A stretch of DNA of 64,000 nucleotides from Symmachiella dynata (GTDB taxonomy: Bacteria > Planctomycetota > Planctomycetia > Planctomycetales > Planctomycetaceae). Positions 45,122 through 55,457 of this stretch are shown here, piece by piece. Both the position numbers and the translations under genes were made by a program. How positions within the stretch are numbered: position 1 is the first letter of the stretch; each line of letters starts with the position of its first letter. Location: assembly GCF_007747995.1 (NCBI RefSeq), contig NZ_CP036276.1, positions 5,942,001 to 6,006,000 of the forward strand, read 5' to 3'. Under the pieces are notes generated by a model. That model did no database searches. It saw nothing but the letters and a program-made list of their open reading frames with translations, and was not told the origin of the DNA.

Positions 45122-46634
45122 TCCGATTGAAGTCCTCCCAGCCGATCCCTACAACGCCGAGCTCGTCGCGAACGTGCACCCGTCGGACTGGGAAAATCCG
45201 CAACCGCAACCACGGTATCATCTCGTGATCATCGGAGCTGGCACCGCTGGACTGGTCGCAGCCATCGGTGCCGCCGGATTGGGTGCCAAGGTGGCGCTGG
45301 TGGAACGGCATCTGATGGGTGGCGATTGTCTCAACGTAGGCTGCGTCCCCTCCAAAGCGCTGATCCGTTCCTCGCGCATTGCTGCTCAAATCCGCCATGC
45401 AGCTGAGTTCGGCGTGAATGTCGCCGGCGAAGTCACTGTCGACTTCGCCACCGTAATGCAGCGCATGCGGCGGTTGCGGGCCGAGATCAGTCCGCACGAC
45501 TCGGCGGCGAGATTTCGCGACAACGGCGTCGATGTCTTTCTCGGCCAGGGAACTTTTACCAGCGGCGATAAGATCGAGGTGGATGGACAAACGTTGAAAT
45601 TCAAGAAAGCCGTGATCGCCACCGGCGGGCGGGCAGCAACGCCCCCGATCCCCGGACTCGACGAGGTGGCCTATCTCACCAATGAAACTCTGTTTTCCTT
45701 AACCGAGCTTCCCCGCCGACTGGCCGTCATCGGCGGCGGTCCGATCGGCTGCGAAATGGCGCAAGCCTTTGCCCGCTTCGGCTCGCAGGTGACCTTACTC
45801 CAATCCGCCCCGCACGTCTTGCACCGAGAAGATGCCGCCGCAGCAGCCATCGTTCAACAGGCCTTGATCGCCGATGGCGTAGACCTCCACGTCAATTGTG
45901 ACATTGATTCCGTCCGCGACGACGGTACTGAAAAATCAATCACCTTCACCGCAGGTGGAACATCACGGCAGATCGAATGCGAGGCCATTCTGGTCAGTGC
46001 CGGTCGGGAACCGAACGTCGAAGGGCTTGGCCTGGAAGCTGCCGGGGTTGAATACGACAAAAAAACCGGCGTGGTCGTCGATGACCATCTCCGCACAACG
46101 AATCGCAATGTCTTCGCAGCCGGCGACATCTGCTTTCCCTACAAATTCACGCACACCGCCGATGCCATGGCCCGCATCGTCATCCAGAACGCGCTGTTCA
46201 AAGGCCGGGCGAAAACGTCGTCGCTCAACATCCCGTGGTGTACATTCACCGACCCAGAGATCGCCCACGTCGGGCTCTCCGACCACCAAGCCCGTCAACA
46301 AGGTATCAAGGTCGAAACATTCACGCAGGAACTGTCCGGCGTCGACCGGGCGATTTTAGATGGCGAAACGGATGGCTTTATTAAGATTCACTTGCGGCGC
46401 GGCACCGACAAAATCATCGGCGCCACCATTGTCGCCTCCCATGCGGGAGAGATGATCTCACAAATCACGACAGCAATGACCGGCAACGTGGGCCTTGCAA
46501 AGATCGCCAAAACGATCCACCCCTACCCCACCCAAGCCGAAGCCATCAAACGCACCGCCGACGCCTACAACCGCACCCGGCTCACACCGTTGGTGAAAAA
46601 GCTGTTCGAGAAATGGCTCTCCTGGACGCTGTGA
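45114..46634 (+). CDS. Mercuric reductase-like FAD-dependent disulfide oxidoreductase
   Basis: A 506-residue pyridine-nucleotide disulfide oxidoreductase. FAD site LVIIGAGTAGLVAAIGAAGL, redox pair GGDCLNVGCVPSKAL, NAD site AVIGGGPIGCEMAQAF, and the dimer interface HPYPTQAEAIKR. It lacks the N-terminal HMA domain and C-terminal Cys pair of true MerA; TVP38-linked members of this group are common and their substrate is unknown. The TTG at 45114 follows GGAG, overlaps the TVP38 gene and removes the improbable upstream residues. Confidence 0.85.
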   Translation: MSDPIEVLPADPYNAELVANVHPSDWENPQPQPRYHLVIIGAGTAGLVAAIGAAGLGAKVALVERHLMGGDCLNVGCVPSKALIRSSRIAAQIRHAAEFGVNVAGEVTVDFATVMQRMRRLRAEISPHDSAARFRDNGVDVFLGQGTFTSGDKIEVDGQTLKFKKAVIATGGRAATPPIPGLDEVAYLTNETLFSLTELPRRLAVIGGGPIGCEMAQAFARFGSQVTLLQSAPHVLHREDAAAAAIVQQALIADGVDLHVNCDIDSVRDDGTEKSITFTAGGTSRQIECEAILVSAGREPNVEGLGLEAAGVEYDKKTGVVVDDHLRTTNRNVFAAGDICFPYKFTHTADAMARIVIQNALFKGRAKTSSLNIPWCTFTDPEIAHVGLSDHQARQQGIKVETFTQELSGVDRAILDGETDGFIKIHLRRGTDKIIGATIVASHAGEMISQITTAMTGNVGLAKIAKTIHPYPTQAEAIKRTADAYNRTRLTPLVKKLFEKWLSWTL

Positions 46635-46641
46635 ACTAAAG

Positions 46642-47190
46642 CTAGCCCGACACGTCCAACAATTCCCGCACGCGGTCCAAGATCTCGGCTGCTTCTGCCA
46701 TGCGGCCGGGGCCGACTTGGCCGCAGCTGAGCCAGCCGCTACCTGGTTCGATGAACAGCACGCCATCTTCGCGCAGTTGTGCGATGTTGCGCTGCACAGA
46801 TGGCTTTTGCCACATTTCGCTATTCATCGCCGGCGCCATCAGGATTGGGCCGGTATGCGTCAGTGCAATGGTGGAGAGCAAATCGTCGGCGAGACCGTGT
46901 GCGAATTTTGCCAGACAATTTGCCGAGGCGGGAGCCACGACCAGCAAATCCGCACGGCGGACCAAGCCAATGTGCTCCCCGATATGGTGTTCTTGGGGCT
47001 GAAAGAGTTGCCGATGCACCGGGCGGCCGGTCAGGGCTTCAAACGTCGTCGCGCCGATGAATTTCTCGGCGGACGTCGTCATGACCACCGAAACCCCCGC
47101 GCCGGCTTGAACCAACCGGCTGCAGAGTTCGGCCGTCTTATAGGCAGCGATGCCGCCTGTCACGCCCAATAATACTTCGCGGTCATTCAT
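46642..47190 (-). CDS. coaC: Phosphopantothenoylcysteine decarboxylase (CoaC-type flavoprotein)
   Basis: A 182-residue HFCD flavoprotein, the decarboxylase step of CoA synthesis. Motifs: [10 protein letters not shown], the active-site His73 in [13 protein letters not shown] (about 120-127) and the substrate-flap Cys156 in SCGQVGPGR. In most bacteria it is fused to CoaB; here the protein ends after CoaC and the CoaB synthetase domain must be elsewhere. It is the last gene of the gmk-rpoZ group. Confidence 0.9.
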   Translation of the reverse strand: MNDREVLLGVTGGIAAYKTAELCSRLVQAGAGVSVVMTTSAEKFIGATTFEALTGRPVHRQLFQPQEHHIGEHIGLVRRADLLVVAPASANCLAKFAHGLADDLLSTIALTHTGPILMAPAMNSEMWQKPSVQRNIAQLREDGVLFIEPGSGWLSCGQVGPGRMAEAAEILDRVRELLDVSG

Positions 47191-47292
47191 GGATCGTTCT
47201 CAATCTGGCCGGGGCGGCGGGATCACCCTGCCATTCCCAGTCATTGAATACAAAACCTATCCACCGAGCATGATGCGTGACTGAAATATGTC

Positions 47293-47562
47293 CTAGAGAT
47301 CTTCCAGGCTGGGACCGGCATCGTCACCGTCGGCATCCGGACCTTCGTCGGCGGCAATCGCCAAGTTGCCTGTGTTGTCGAGGTAGATTTTATCTTCCAT
47401 GATTTCGCGAATCACGATTTCCATGGCGTCCTTGGATTGAATTTCCACCAAGGGCCGGGAACCGCGGTTGAGCGCCACCATTCGCTTTTGAATCAATGTG
47501 GACAGTTTAAAACGGCCGCCCACTTTATTGACAATCTGTTCTTCCATCAGTTCATCGTACAA
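47293..47562 (-). CDS. rpoZ: RNA polymerase omega subunit
   Basis: An 89-residue omega homologue: the block [23 protein letters not shown], then [18 protein letters not shown], matches RpoZ of Firmicutes and planctomycetes, and the position after gmk supports it. GGAGGG lies 8 bases before TTG 47562, which is why that start is chosen over the ATG 15 bases later or the longer frame overlapping gmk. It starts four bases after the gmk stop. The C-terminal tail is acidic. Confidence 0.85.
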   Translation of the reverse strand: MYDELMEEQIVNKVGGRFKLSTLIQKRMVALNRGSRPLVEIQSKDAMEIVIREIMEDKIYLDNTGNLAIAADEGPDADGDDAGPSLEDL

Positions 47563-47566
47563 TGTC

Positions 47567-48181
47567 TTAACCCTCCGCACTTGCAAGTATGTGACAGATC
47601 TCGGAGACCGCTCGGTCCAAGTCGTCGTTGACTACGATATGTTTGTATTCTTTAGACAGTTTCAATTCTCGACGAGCCGTTTCCAGTCGCTGCTGGATCG
47701 CATCCTCCGACTCCGTCCCGCGGTTGCGCAAGCGTTGTTCATAGTCCCCTTCCGAGGCGGTTGTTAAAAACACCGACACGGCGTCAGGATATTCCTTGAT
47801 GATCGACAACGCGCCTTGGACGTCGATTTCTAAGAAGGCCCATGCCCCGGCTTGTTGGGCGCGAGTCAGTTCGCTACGCAGTGTGCCGTACCAGTTACCG
47901 TTGCCGTGCACTTCCTCGCATTCGATGAATTCTCCGGCTTGGCGTTTTTGCTCAAACTCCTCTGGCGACAAAAAGTAGTAATCCCGCCCGTTGACCTCAC
48001 CCGCGCGCGGTGGTCGTGTTGTGGCTGAGACCACCTTGACCAACTGCACCGGCGCCACGTTCACCAGACGGTCCACAATCGTCGACTTTCCGCTTCCACT
48101 TGGTCCGGAAAGCACTAAGACGCGAATATCAACAAAAGAGCGAGTTTCCGGTGCGGTCACGGTGCAAGCTGAGTTCGACAA
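47567..48181 (-). CDS. gmk: Guanylate kinase
   Basis: A 204-residue enzyme that phosphorylates GMP to GDP. P-loop GPSGSGKST (about 25-33), GMP-binding [19 protein letters not shown] and [11 protein letters not shown] are standard. It carries a 20-residue extension before the usual start; the codon at 48181 is TTG and a GTG seven codons later is possible. It lies between yicC and rpoZ. Confidence 0.93.
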   Translation of the reverse strand: MSNSACTVTAPETRSFVDIRVLVLSGPSGSGKSTIVDRLVNVAPVQLVKVVSATTRPPRAGEVNGRDYYFLSPEEFEQKRQAGEFIECEEVHGNGNWYGTLRSELTRAQQAGAWAFLEIDVQGALSIIKEYPDAVSVFLTTASEGDYEQRLRNRGTESEDAIQQRLETARRELKLSKEYKHIVVNDDLDRAVSEICHILASAEG

Positions 48182-48255
48182 AATGGATTAAGGGGTAATT
48201 GTGTGAATTCAATTCCCGTTTCGACACGGCAGTTTACCGGTCGGCCGGGGCGGGC

Positions 48256-49140
48256 CTATTCTATATTCTGCAACATTTCCCGCATTTTTTCGATGGCGGC
48301 CTTCATTTCCACCACGCTGTGGGCAATTTGCACGTCGTTGGCCTTGGAACCGATCGTGTTGATCTCGCGAAACATCTCTTGGCTGAGAAACTCCAGCTTC
48401 CGCCCGGACGACGACTTCTCGTTCAGAAACGCAGCCAATTGATCCAGGTGGCACTCCAGACGCGCGATTTCTTCGTTAATGTCGGCGCGGTCGGAAAAGA
48501 TGCTGACGTCGCGAATCAGGTTGGATTCGTCGACCTTGGCATCCGTTTCGGCCAATGTCTTTCTTACGCGGTCTAGGATTTTCTCGCGGTATTCACTGAC
48601 CACCAACGGGGCGCGTTCTCGTGTTTTTTGTAACTGTGTGGCAATAATCTCTTTTTGCAGGAGCAGATCCTCACGCATGGACCGGCCTTCTTCTTCGCGA
48701 AACAGTTGGAGGTTCTTGAGTGCTCCGTGTAGGCAGTCTTGAATGATTTTCCAGTCGGCGTCGATGTCGATGTTGCGTTTACTGTCATCGATCACAGCAT
48801 TGGGCAGGGCCAACAAATCAGTAAGCGGCCCGACCGCCACGTCACCCATTTTTGCTGCGAGTCCTTGCAACTGCTCACTGAGAGTCTGCAGCGCCATTTC
48901 ATTGAGCCGCACATCGGCAGCTGTGGCAACCCGTTCCACGCGGACCGCGACCATCACCGTTCCCCGCGAGATATACTCGCGCGCGATCTTCTCGATTTCG
49001 CCTTCGAAAGCACCGTACACATCGGCGCATTTGATAGACAATTTGAGGTAGCGATTGTTGACGGTACGTACTTCGACGGACACGCTCATGCGGTCGTCTT
49101 GGTGGCGCGTTTCGCCAAACCCGGTCATACTCAACAGCAC
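48256..49140 (-). CDS. yicC: YicC-family endoribonuclease-like protein
   Basis: A 294-residue YicC family member: N-terminal LLSMTGFGETR and C-terminal GRKLEFLSQEMFREINTIGSKAND are the family signatures, and the middle is a long helical part. Recent work links YicC to RNA decay. The GTG at 49140 places MTGFG at residues 5-9 as usual. It precedes gmk, the common bacterial order. Confidence 0.92.
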   Translation of the reverse strand: MLLSMTGFGETRHQDDRMSVSVEVRTVNNRYLKLSIKCADVYGAFEGEIEKIAREYISRGTVMVAVRVERVATAADVRLNEMALQTLSEQLQGLAAKMGDVAVGPLTDLLALPNAVIDDSKRNIDIDADWKIIQDCLHGALKNLQLFREEEGRSMREDLLLQKEIIATQLQKTRERAPLVVSEYREKILDRVRKTLAETDAKVDESNLIRDVSIFSDRADINEEIARLECHLDQLAAFLNEKSSSGRKLEFLSQEMFREINTIGSKANDVQIAHSVVEMKAAIEKMREMLQNIE

Positions 49141-49214
49141 GTCGATTACGCCTTGTTGCTTATATCAATGGCCATTCGCCGATTGCGGCGTAACTGTGGG
49201 GGTCCGTCCCGAAA

Positions 49215-49655
49215 CTATTCCTGCTTTTCGGGAGTGCCGCTCTTCGTCTCAGAGGGGGGAGTTGCCGGTTGCGTTTCTTCTTCGAGTGAACCCAGGTCCA
49301 ACTCACCGGCCGCTTCATCGCCGTCGGCTTTGGGAGTGGCGTCCTGACCTTCCGCATCCCCTTTGTCCTCACCGGCACTCACACCGGCAGTCGGATTATT
49401 GCCGAGGGTTCCACCTTCGTACAAGCTGTTCGGCTTGACCACAAAGATCGAGACGCAAGCCAACACGACCCAAAACACGGCGAGTCCCACCGTGATTCGT
49501 GTGAACACGTCGCCCGCTTTGGTCCCGAAGGCGCTTTGCCCCCCGGCTCCGCCCAAGGCACCTGCCAGCCCGCCGCCACGACCTCGTTGCAGCAGGATAA
49601 TAAACATCAACAACAGACCGGTGATGGTCAGCAAAACTAAAATGAAAGTTCCCAT
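49215..49655 (-). CDS. secG: Preprotein translocase subunit SecG
   Basis: A 146-residue protein with two TM helices (about 2-22 and 53-76) separated by the SecG loop [22 protein letters not shown]. It assists SecYE in export. The C-terminal half (about 85-146) is an acidic, Thr/Glu-rich tail much longer than in E. coli SecG. It follows tpiA, a frequent arrangement. Confidence 0.92.
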   Translation of the reverse strand: MGTFILVLLTITGLLLMFIILLQRGRGGGLAGALGGAGGQSAFGTKAGDVFTRITVGLAVFWVVLACVSIFVVKPNSLYEGGTLGNNPTAGVSAGEDKGDAEGQDATPKADGDEAAGELDLGSLEEETQPATPPSETKSGTPEKQE

Positions 49656-49752
49656 GACTTCCTTTCAACGCCGCCGCGGATCGGCGTCAGCAAATTAAAT
49701 GGACGTGCCCCGTGGCGTTGGTCCCGGTGGTCGTGAATAGGTCAAATGCAAT

Positions 49753-50526
49753 TTAAGACGTGGCAACTTGCCGCGCCGCTTCGATGATCGGCACGAATAA
49801 ATCCGTTTTCAGACTCGCGCCGCCGACCAGAACACCGTCGATATTCGGCTGCGACATCAATTCCGCAGCGTTGTCCGGTTTGACACTGCCGCCGTAGAGG
49901 ATCCGCGTGGCCTCGGCGACCTCTGAATTGTAACGACCCGCCAGCCAATTGCGAACATGAGCATGGGCGGATTCCGCTTGTTCTTTGGAAGCCGTCACGC
50001 CGGTGCCGATGGCCCACACCGGTTCGTAGGCCACTGCGACCTGCGCCATATCCGCGTCGCTGACTCCCTCCAGCGATCCGGCCAATTGTGCGTCGACGAC
50101 CGCTTCGGTTTGATTGGCTTCGCGATCGCTCAACAATTCCCCCACGCAGAGCATCACTTTCAGCCCCGCTTTGAGTGCTGCGGCGACCTTTTTATTGATC
50201 AGTTCATCGGTTTCGCCAATCACGTGACGCCGTTCGCTGTGCCCCAAAATCACCCAGCCGCACCCGACGTCAACGAGCATGTCGGCCGAAACTTCGCCCG
50301 TGAATGCCCCTTCAGGTTCGTGATAAACATCCTGTGCGCCCAATTGCACACCACTGCCATCAACGGCCCCGCCCACGGCCCGTAGATACGGGTAAGGGGG
50401 ACAAACCAACGCGTCAATCGCTGACTCATCCGCCGGAACAGCCGCTGCGACCCCCTCAGCGAGTTGCTTTGCGGAGGCTCCCAGCAGGTTCATTTTCCAG
50501 TTCCCGGCAACAAATAGCCGCCTCAT
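49753..50526 (-). CDS. tpiA: Triosephosphate isomerase
   Basis: A 257-residue glycolytic enzyme. FVAGNWKMN holds the catalytic Lys, GHSERR the His, and [11 protein letters not shown] the Glu; [12 protein letters not shown] is the phosphate-binding loop. It lies upstream of secG by about 100 bases, same strand. Confidence 0.96.
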   Translation of the reverse strand: MRRLFVAGNWKMNLLGASAKQLAEGVAAAVPADESAIDALVCPPYPYLRAVGGAVDGSGVQLGAQDVYHEPEGAFTGEVSADMLVDVGCGWVILGHSERRHVIGETDELINKKVAAALKAGLKVMLCVGELLSDREANQTEAVVDAQLAGSLEGVSDADMAQVAVAYEPVWAIGTGVTASKEQAESAHAHVRNWLAGRYNSEVAEATRILYGGSVKPDNAAELMSQPNIDGVLVGGASLKTDLFVPIIEAARQVATS

Positions 50527-50855
50527 AACACCATATCCTTCAAATTAGCTCTCTAAGAATTTGCCGCCAGTCTGCACATTGAGCAACTGCGGCACAAATT
50601 GTATGTTCAACGGTCCCCCCACCGGCGGTCGATTGCCATAAGGCACTGCAGCGACGCAAATGCGGACCTTCGCCATCGGGAGACGACTCTGATCGGGAGG
50701 GAGGGAGCGCCCCGTCGCGATTCTCGTAACCACGCGGGGAAACGTCAAGGCGGACGCAGCCCAGAAAATCCCCGTAGTTTGCCAAGAACAGTCAGGACCG
50801 TTGCACAAAACCAACTGTTCCGTGCACAACGCAGCGATCTATCGAGGGAAAGTGG
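50527..50855. other. 330-bp gap between pheA and tpiA
   Basis: The frames here show no family features. I see no repeat or clear regulatory element. Confidence 0.5.
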
Positions 50856-52064
50856 TTATTCAATCGACGGACTGCGGGGATACGAACCTAGCACTTCGAT
50901 CCGCACCGCACGCCGTTCCAGTTCTGACAACGCACGTTTGACCCGGGCCTCTTTGGCATGTCCTTCAAAGTCCAAGAAGAACAAATAACCACCTTCCGGC
51001 CCCTTGAGCGGAAACGACTCGATCCAGGTGAGATTGACCTTGTTTCGCTTGAAGATCGCCAATGTGTCGGCCAATGAGCCTGGTTTGTGCGAAATTTGCA
51101 GCAGAATCGCGGTCTTATCGTCGCCCGACGCCTTGTTCACGTGATCACCGATCACAGCGAAGCGGGTGACGTTGTTCTTGTTGTCTTGAATGTCCTCGGC
51201 CACGATCTGCAGGTCATATTCAGTCGAGGCCTGCCAACTGGCGATGGCTCCCACACCCTGCTTGTCTCGCGCCAATTGAGCGGCGGTTGACGTGCTAGTG
51301 ACCTCAATCAACCGCGCTTGCGGCATATTGCGGCTGAGCCAATCACGACATTGCGACAGTGCCTGCGGTTTGCTGTAGATTTCCGTGATTTCACCCCGGG
51401 GACAGCGTGACATCAGGTTGTGATGGATGCTGATTTGGACTTCGGCGCAGATCTTTAACGGCAACCGCGTGAACATGTCCAAAGTGTCGACCACACGTCC
51501 ATCGGTACTGTTTTCGATGGGAACGATGCCAAAATCGGCCAGTCCACGATTCACTTCCTCGAACACCGTGGCGATACTATTGACCGGAATGAAATCGGCA
51601 GTCTTGCCAAAACGTTCGATGGCGGCGAGATGCGTAAAGCTAAAAGCGGGACCCAAGTAAGCGATCCGCTGGGTCTTGACTAAGCTTTTCCCACCGTTGA
51701 TGATTTCCCGAAAGACGCTGCGGACCGCTTGGATTGGCAGCGGACCTTTGTGGGCGTTTTGAACTTGTTGCCACATTTCATCGTCAATAGCGGGATTGAA
51801 CGTGGCTTGTTGGGGGTTGGGCAACTTATTGAGCGACTTGGCCGTGAGCTCCGCGCGCTTGTTGATCAGCTTGAGGATTTCGCGGTCCAACTTTTTCAAC
51901 TGGACGTCAATCGTTCCGCCGCCGCGTTTTGCAGGTGCCTTCCGGGTGGCTGGCGCTGCCGCGGGTTTCTTGCGTTTCGCGGACGCAGCTTTCGCCGCTG
52001 GCCGTTTGGCAGCTGGGCGCTTGGTTGCGGTCTGTTTTTTCGCAGGTCTTTTAGCTTTTGCCAT
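50856..52064 (-). CDS. pheA: Chorismate mutase/prephenate dehydratase with basic N-terminal tail
   Basis: A 402-residue P-protein making phenylpyruvate for phenylalanine. After a Lys/Ala/Pro tail (residues 1-50, PAAKRPAAK-type repeats) come the AroQ mutase domain ([20 protein letters not shown], about 52-130), the dehydratase domain ([27 protein letters not shown], about 132-305) and the ACT domain with KPGSLADTL and the Phe-binding NLTWIESFP. The tail resembles histone H1-like bacterial proteins and is not part of the usual enzyme. It may head the operon running to coaC. Confidence 0.92.
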   Translation of the reverse strand: MAKAKRPAKKQTATKRPAAKRPAAKAASAKRKKPAAAPATRKAPAKRGGGTIDVQLKKLDREILKLINKRAELTAKSLNKLPNPQQATFNPAIDDEMWQQVQNAHKGPLPIQAVRSVFREIINGGKSLVKTQRIAYLGPAFSFTHLAAIERFGKTADFIPVNSIATVFEEVNRGLADFGIVPIENSTDGRVVDTLDMFTRLPLKICAEVQISIHHNLMSRCPRGEITEIYSKPQALSQCRDWLSRNMPQARLIEVTSTSTAAQLARDKQGVGAIASWQASTEYDLQIVAEDIQDNKNNVTRFAVIGDHVNKASGDDKTAILLQISHKPGSLADTLAIFKRNKVNLTWIESFPLKGPEGGYLFFLDFEGHAKEARVKRALSELERRAVRIEVLGSYPRSPSIE

Positions 52065-52987
52065 GCGAGCCTTTCGGGCGGAGTCTAACGCCCCTGGTCA
52101 GAGGGTGCCGGCCGCCCGTCAAGACTGCGGGCGTAAGTCATTATTGTGAATACTGTTGCGTCTGTTCGCTCGTCTTGAGTCGTGAATGCCGTCCTGGTAG
52201 CCGTCCTACTAAGTGGGGGGAGCGATGCACGGCTCTCACCGAACGTTGCTCAAGTCTCCATGCGAATGCGTACGGGGAATACGTTGCGCCCCGTTTTTGC
52301 CGGATTTTTACCCAAAATTCGCAAGTCGTTGTTGTACTTCTCGGTGCGCCAAGTGTCAAGTTGCGAGAGACACCAACAGGGCTGACTACTTCAGGCACTG
52401 CAGTACACATCCCCTAAACCATCAAGTCTAACAAATGCAAGATTCAACGACCCGAGAATCCGCTTCGATGGCATGCATTACAGTTACCTACTGCCTACAA
52501 ATGGGTTACGTAAATTTAATCCGCGCGGCAGAGGTCTGTTACCGAGTTTTTGCTGCGGGAGCGCATTGTCTGCGGCGTGTCAAATTGGCAGTTGCCGGGA
52601 AAGTGTCGAAACCGTCGAGATGGTGCCAATATGGCAGCCCCGTCGTGGCGGCGCAAGAAAACCGGGTTGATTGTTGGTTCGTAACACTTTTGCTAAAAAC
52701 GGGTTGTGGTTTTCCTCAAAACATCGCACCGCTTGGCGCACACTTTGCTATTAGTATCAGCAACAAGTACAAGCGTCGATTTGACTATCAGCCGGACAAT
52801 TTCTGAGACGGTAACGTGGTCGTGAACCGACGCTCACTAAACTGATCATTCTCAGACTTTGATTCACGACAGAAATACCCAACGCAGCTGTTAATTGCTG
52901 CACGCGCAATGAATGCTTCAACGTATGAGGGATTCGCGCGGAACTGAAAAAACTAACTATTGAATTACGTAGCATAAGGAGTTGGAC
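52065..52987. other. 920-bp gap between divergent pheA and dnaK
   Basis: No believable gene; a 123-codon frame at 52435 has no family features. No CIRCE element is seen before dnaK. A weak hairpin GCCCG/CGGGC lies near 52115-52133. Both promoters should lie here but I could not fix them. Confidence 0.5.
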
Positions 52988-54907
52988 ATGGCGGAAGGCG
53001 AAAAAATTATTGGCATCGACTTGGGGACGACCAACTCCGTTGTCGCGGTGATGGAGGGCGGCGAAGCCAAGGTGGTCGCGAACCTGGAAGGAAACCGGCT
53101 CACCCCGAGTGTGGTCGCCTTCACGGACAAAGGCGAGGTGTTGGTCGGTGAACCGGCGAAACGCCAAGCTGTGACCAACCCCACGAACACTGTTTACTCC
53201 ATCAAGCGATTCATGGGACGTCGGCACAACGAAGTGCAGTCCGAAGAAAAAATCGTGCCCTACACAGTCGTGGGGGGCTCGGGTGATTACGTGAAGGTGG
53301 AAGTGGCCGGCAAGGATTACACACCGCCGGAAATCTCAGCGCGGGTCTTGCAAAAACTCAAAGAATCCGCGGAGAGTTATTTAGGGCACAAAGTAAAAAA
53401 GGCCGTGATTACCGTTCCGGCTTATTTCAACGATGCCCAACGACAGGCGACCAAAGACGCCGGACAAATCGCCGGATTGGAAGTCTCGCGGATCATCAAC
53501 GAACCGACCGCAGCCGCTTTGGCTTATGGGTTGGATAAGAAAAACGAAGAACGCATCATCGTGTTCGACTTGGGTGGTGGAACGTTCGACGTTTCGATCC
53601 TGGAAGTCGACGATCAAGTCGTACAGGTTTTGAGCACCAGTGGTGATACGCACCTGGGTGGCGACGACTTCGATGAAGAGTTGATCAACCTGATTGCAGG
53701 ACGCTTTGAATCGGAACAAGGCATCGATCTCCGCAAAGATCCGATGGCGTTGCAACGGTTGCGCGAAGCGGCCGAAAAAGCCAAGAAGGAATTGTCGACC
53801 TCGCAAACGACCGATATCAACCTGCCGTTCATCACGGCTGATGCGTCGGGCGCGAAACACTTGCAAATGAACATCACTCGGGCGGAATTTGAAAAAATTA
53901 TCGACTCGTTGGTGGAACGTTGCCGCAAACCGGTCCAACAAGCGATGGATGACGCAGGATTGAAGCCTGGCGACATCGATGAAGTGGTCCTGGTCGGTGG
54001 ATCCACGCGGGTGCCGAAAGTCCAGGAATTGGTACGCTCGATGTTCGGCAAAGAGCCGCACAAAGGTGTGAATCCCGACGAAGTCGTCGCCATCGGCGCC
54101 GCCATTCAAGGGGGTGTTTTGGCCGGCGATGTTAAAGACGTGCTGTTGCTCGACGTGACACCGTTGTCATTGGGGATCGAAACCGAAGGTGGCATCATGA
54201 CCAAATTGGTCGAACGCAATGCCACGATTCCGACCGAGAAGAGCGAAACGTTTTCGACAGCGGCCGACAATCAGTCGGCGGTGACCGTTCGCGTGTTCCA
54301 AGGCGAACGCGAAATCGCGCAGCACAACCGTTTGTTGGCTGAGTTCAATCTCGACGGAATTCCGCCCGCACCGCGGGGAGTGCCGCAAATTGAGGTTTCG
54401 TTCAACATCGACGCCAACGGCATTTTGCAGGTGAGCGCCAAGGACAAAGGCACCGGCAAAGAACAGACCGTTAAGATTGAGCAATCGGGCGGATTGTCCG
54501 AATCGGAAATCGAAGCGATGCAGAAGGATGCCGAAGCACACGCTGATGAGGACAAAAAGCAGCGTGCATTGGCCGAGGCGAAAAACAAGGCGTCTTCGCT
54601 GGTCTATGCGACGGAAAAACTGACCAAGGAACATGCCGACAAGATGGACGACGCTTCGAAGTCCGCTATCGAAACGGCAATCACCAAGGTCAACGAAGCG
54701 GCCAAGGGCGACGATGCCGCCGCCATTGAGCAAGCCATTGATGAGTTGACGCAAGCGTCACACGCATTGTCGCAACACATCTATGCACAGGAAGGCGACG
54801 GACAAGAGGGTCCCGATGCAGCCACGGAACGGGCATCGGGAAATTCGGAACCGGCCGCCGCTGATGGCGAAGAAGTGATCGACGCGGAGTTTGAGAAGAA
54901 GGATTGA
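52988..54907 (+). CDS. dnaK: Molecular chaperone DnaK (Hsp70)
   Basis: A 639-residue Hsp70. ATPase domain: [51 protein letters not shown] and [13 protein letters not shown]. Substrate domain begins about 390 ([14 protein letters not shown]), and the C terminus ends [10 protein letters not shown], the DnaK-type EEVD-like tail. AAGGAG lies 7 bases before the ATG at 52988. It stands alone: grpE and dnaJ are not adjacent. Confidence 0.97.
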   Translation: MAEGEKIIGIDLGTTNSVVAVMEGGEAKVVANLEGNRLTPSVVAFTDKGEVLVGEPAKRQAVTNPTNTVYSIKRFMGRRHNEVQSEEKIVPYTVVGGSGDYVKVEVAGKDYTPPEISARVLQKLKESAESYLGHKVKKAVITVPAYFNDAQRQATKDAGQIAGLEVSRIINEPTAAALAYGLDKKNEERIIVFDLGGGTFDVSILEVDDQVVQVLSTSGDTHLGGDDFDEELINLIAGRFESEQGIDLRKDPMALQRLREAAEKAKKELSTSQTTDINLPFITADASGAKHLQMNITRAEFEKIIDSLVERCRKPVQQAMDDAGLKPGDIDEVVLVGGSTRVPKVQELVRSMFGKEPHKGVNPDEVVAIGAAIQGGVLAGDVKDVLLLDVTPLSLGIETEGGIMTKLVERNATIPTEKSETFSTAADNQSAVTVRVFQGEREIAQHNRLLAEFNLDGIPPAPRGVPQIEVSFNIDANGILQVSAKDKGTGKEQTVKIEQSGGLSESEIEAMQKDAEAHADEDKKQRALAEAKNKASSLVYATEKLTKEHADKMDDASKSAIETAITKVNEAAKGDDAAAIEQAIDELTQASHALSQHIYAQEGDGQEGPDAATERASGNSEPAAADGEEVIDAEFEKKD

Positions 54908-54946
54908 TTGCTGAACAACCCGCTGCGAGCGGATCAAAAGACTGTT

Positions 54947-54970
54947 CTCTCTCTCCCATTGGGAGAGGGA
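54947..54970. repeat. Short CCCTCTCCC-type repeat fragment
   Basis: CTCTCCC-ATT-GGGAGAG, a hairpin from the same repeat type as 33052 and 55411, just after dnaK. Confidence 0.5.
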
Positions 54971-55013
54971 GACAGATAAATAGCCAGCCGTGATTGCGGT
55001 GGCCGAAGATATG

Positions 55014-55040
55014 GAAAGGTGCGTTTTTAACGCACCTTTC
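55014..55040. terminator. Strong palindromic terminator downstream of dnaK
   Basis: A perfect 12-bp stem GAAAGGTGCGTT/AACGCACCTTTC with a TTT loop. Its descending arm ends in a short T-rich run and its ascending arm starts with A residues on the other strand, so it could act in either direction. It lies about 105 bases after the dnaK stop. Confidence 0.65.
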
Positions 55041-55457
55041 TTCGTAGGGGGACTGATGATCGATTGCTCAAACGACTCAGCAGGTGTTTCGCGCTATCGG
55101 CGCGTAAACGCTGGTAATCTTTTGGAATGGGGTGTCGCTCGCTAAGGCGAAAACCCTCACCCCGGCCCTCTCCCGGAGCAATCAATTGCATCTACGAGAT
55201 AAGTAATCAAGCAAGTGTTCGGATGGTAAAGAGTTCAGGGTAGCCGCGATTGCGGCAGCAATCGGGGCGGGCGCAGCCCGCACGAAGCCGCAATTCCCAC
55301 GCTCTGAAACCAGCAAAGTCTCATCGGCAGGGACAGCTGAAACTGCTGCTTCTTGTGCCTACGGCACACCGATTGCCGTTGGCAATCGCTGCCACCCGAT
55401 GATTGGTTCGAAAACCCTCACCCCGGCCCTCTCCCAGGGGGAGAGGGGGGATCGTTT
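55041..55457. other. Repeat- and hairpin-rich gap before mmsA
   Basis: It contains CCCTCACCCCGGCCCTCTCC repeats at 55151-55176 and 55411-55450, and hairpins such as GATTGC-GGCA-GCAATC and GCGGGC-GCA-GCCCGC near 55250-55285. No gene is seen. Confidence 0.6.

Noticed and set aside
52435-52806. 123-codon frame between pheA and dnaK
   Set aside because: No ribosome-binding site, no family features, and unusual composition rich in Cys; more likely chance in a gap.
52808-52987. CIRCE (HrcA) operator before dnaK
   Set aside because: No TTAGCACTC-N9-GAGTGCTAA or close variant found.
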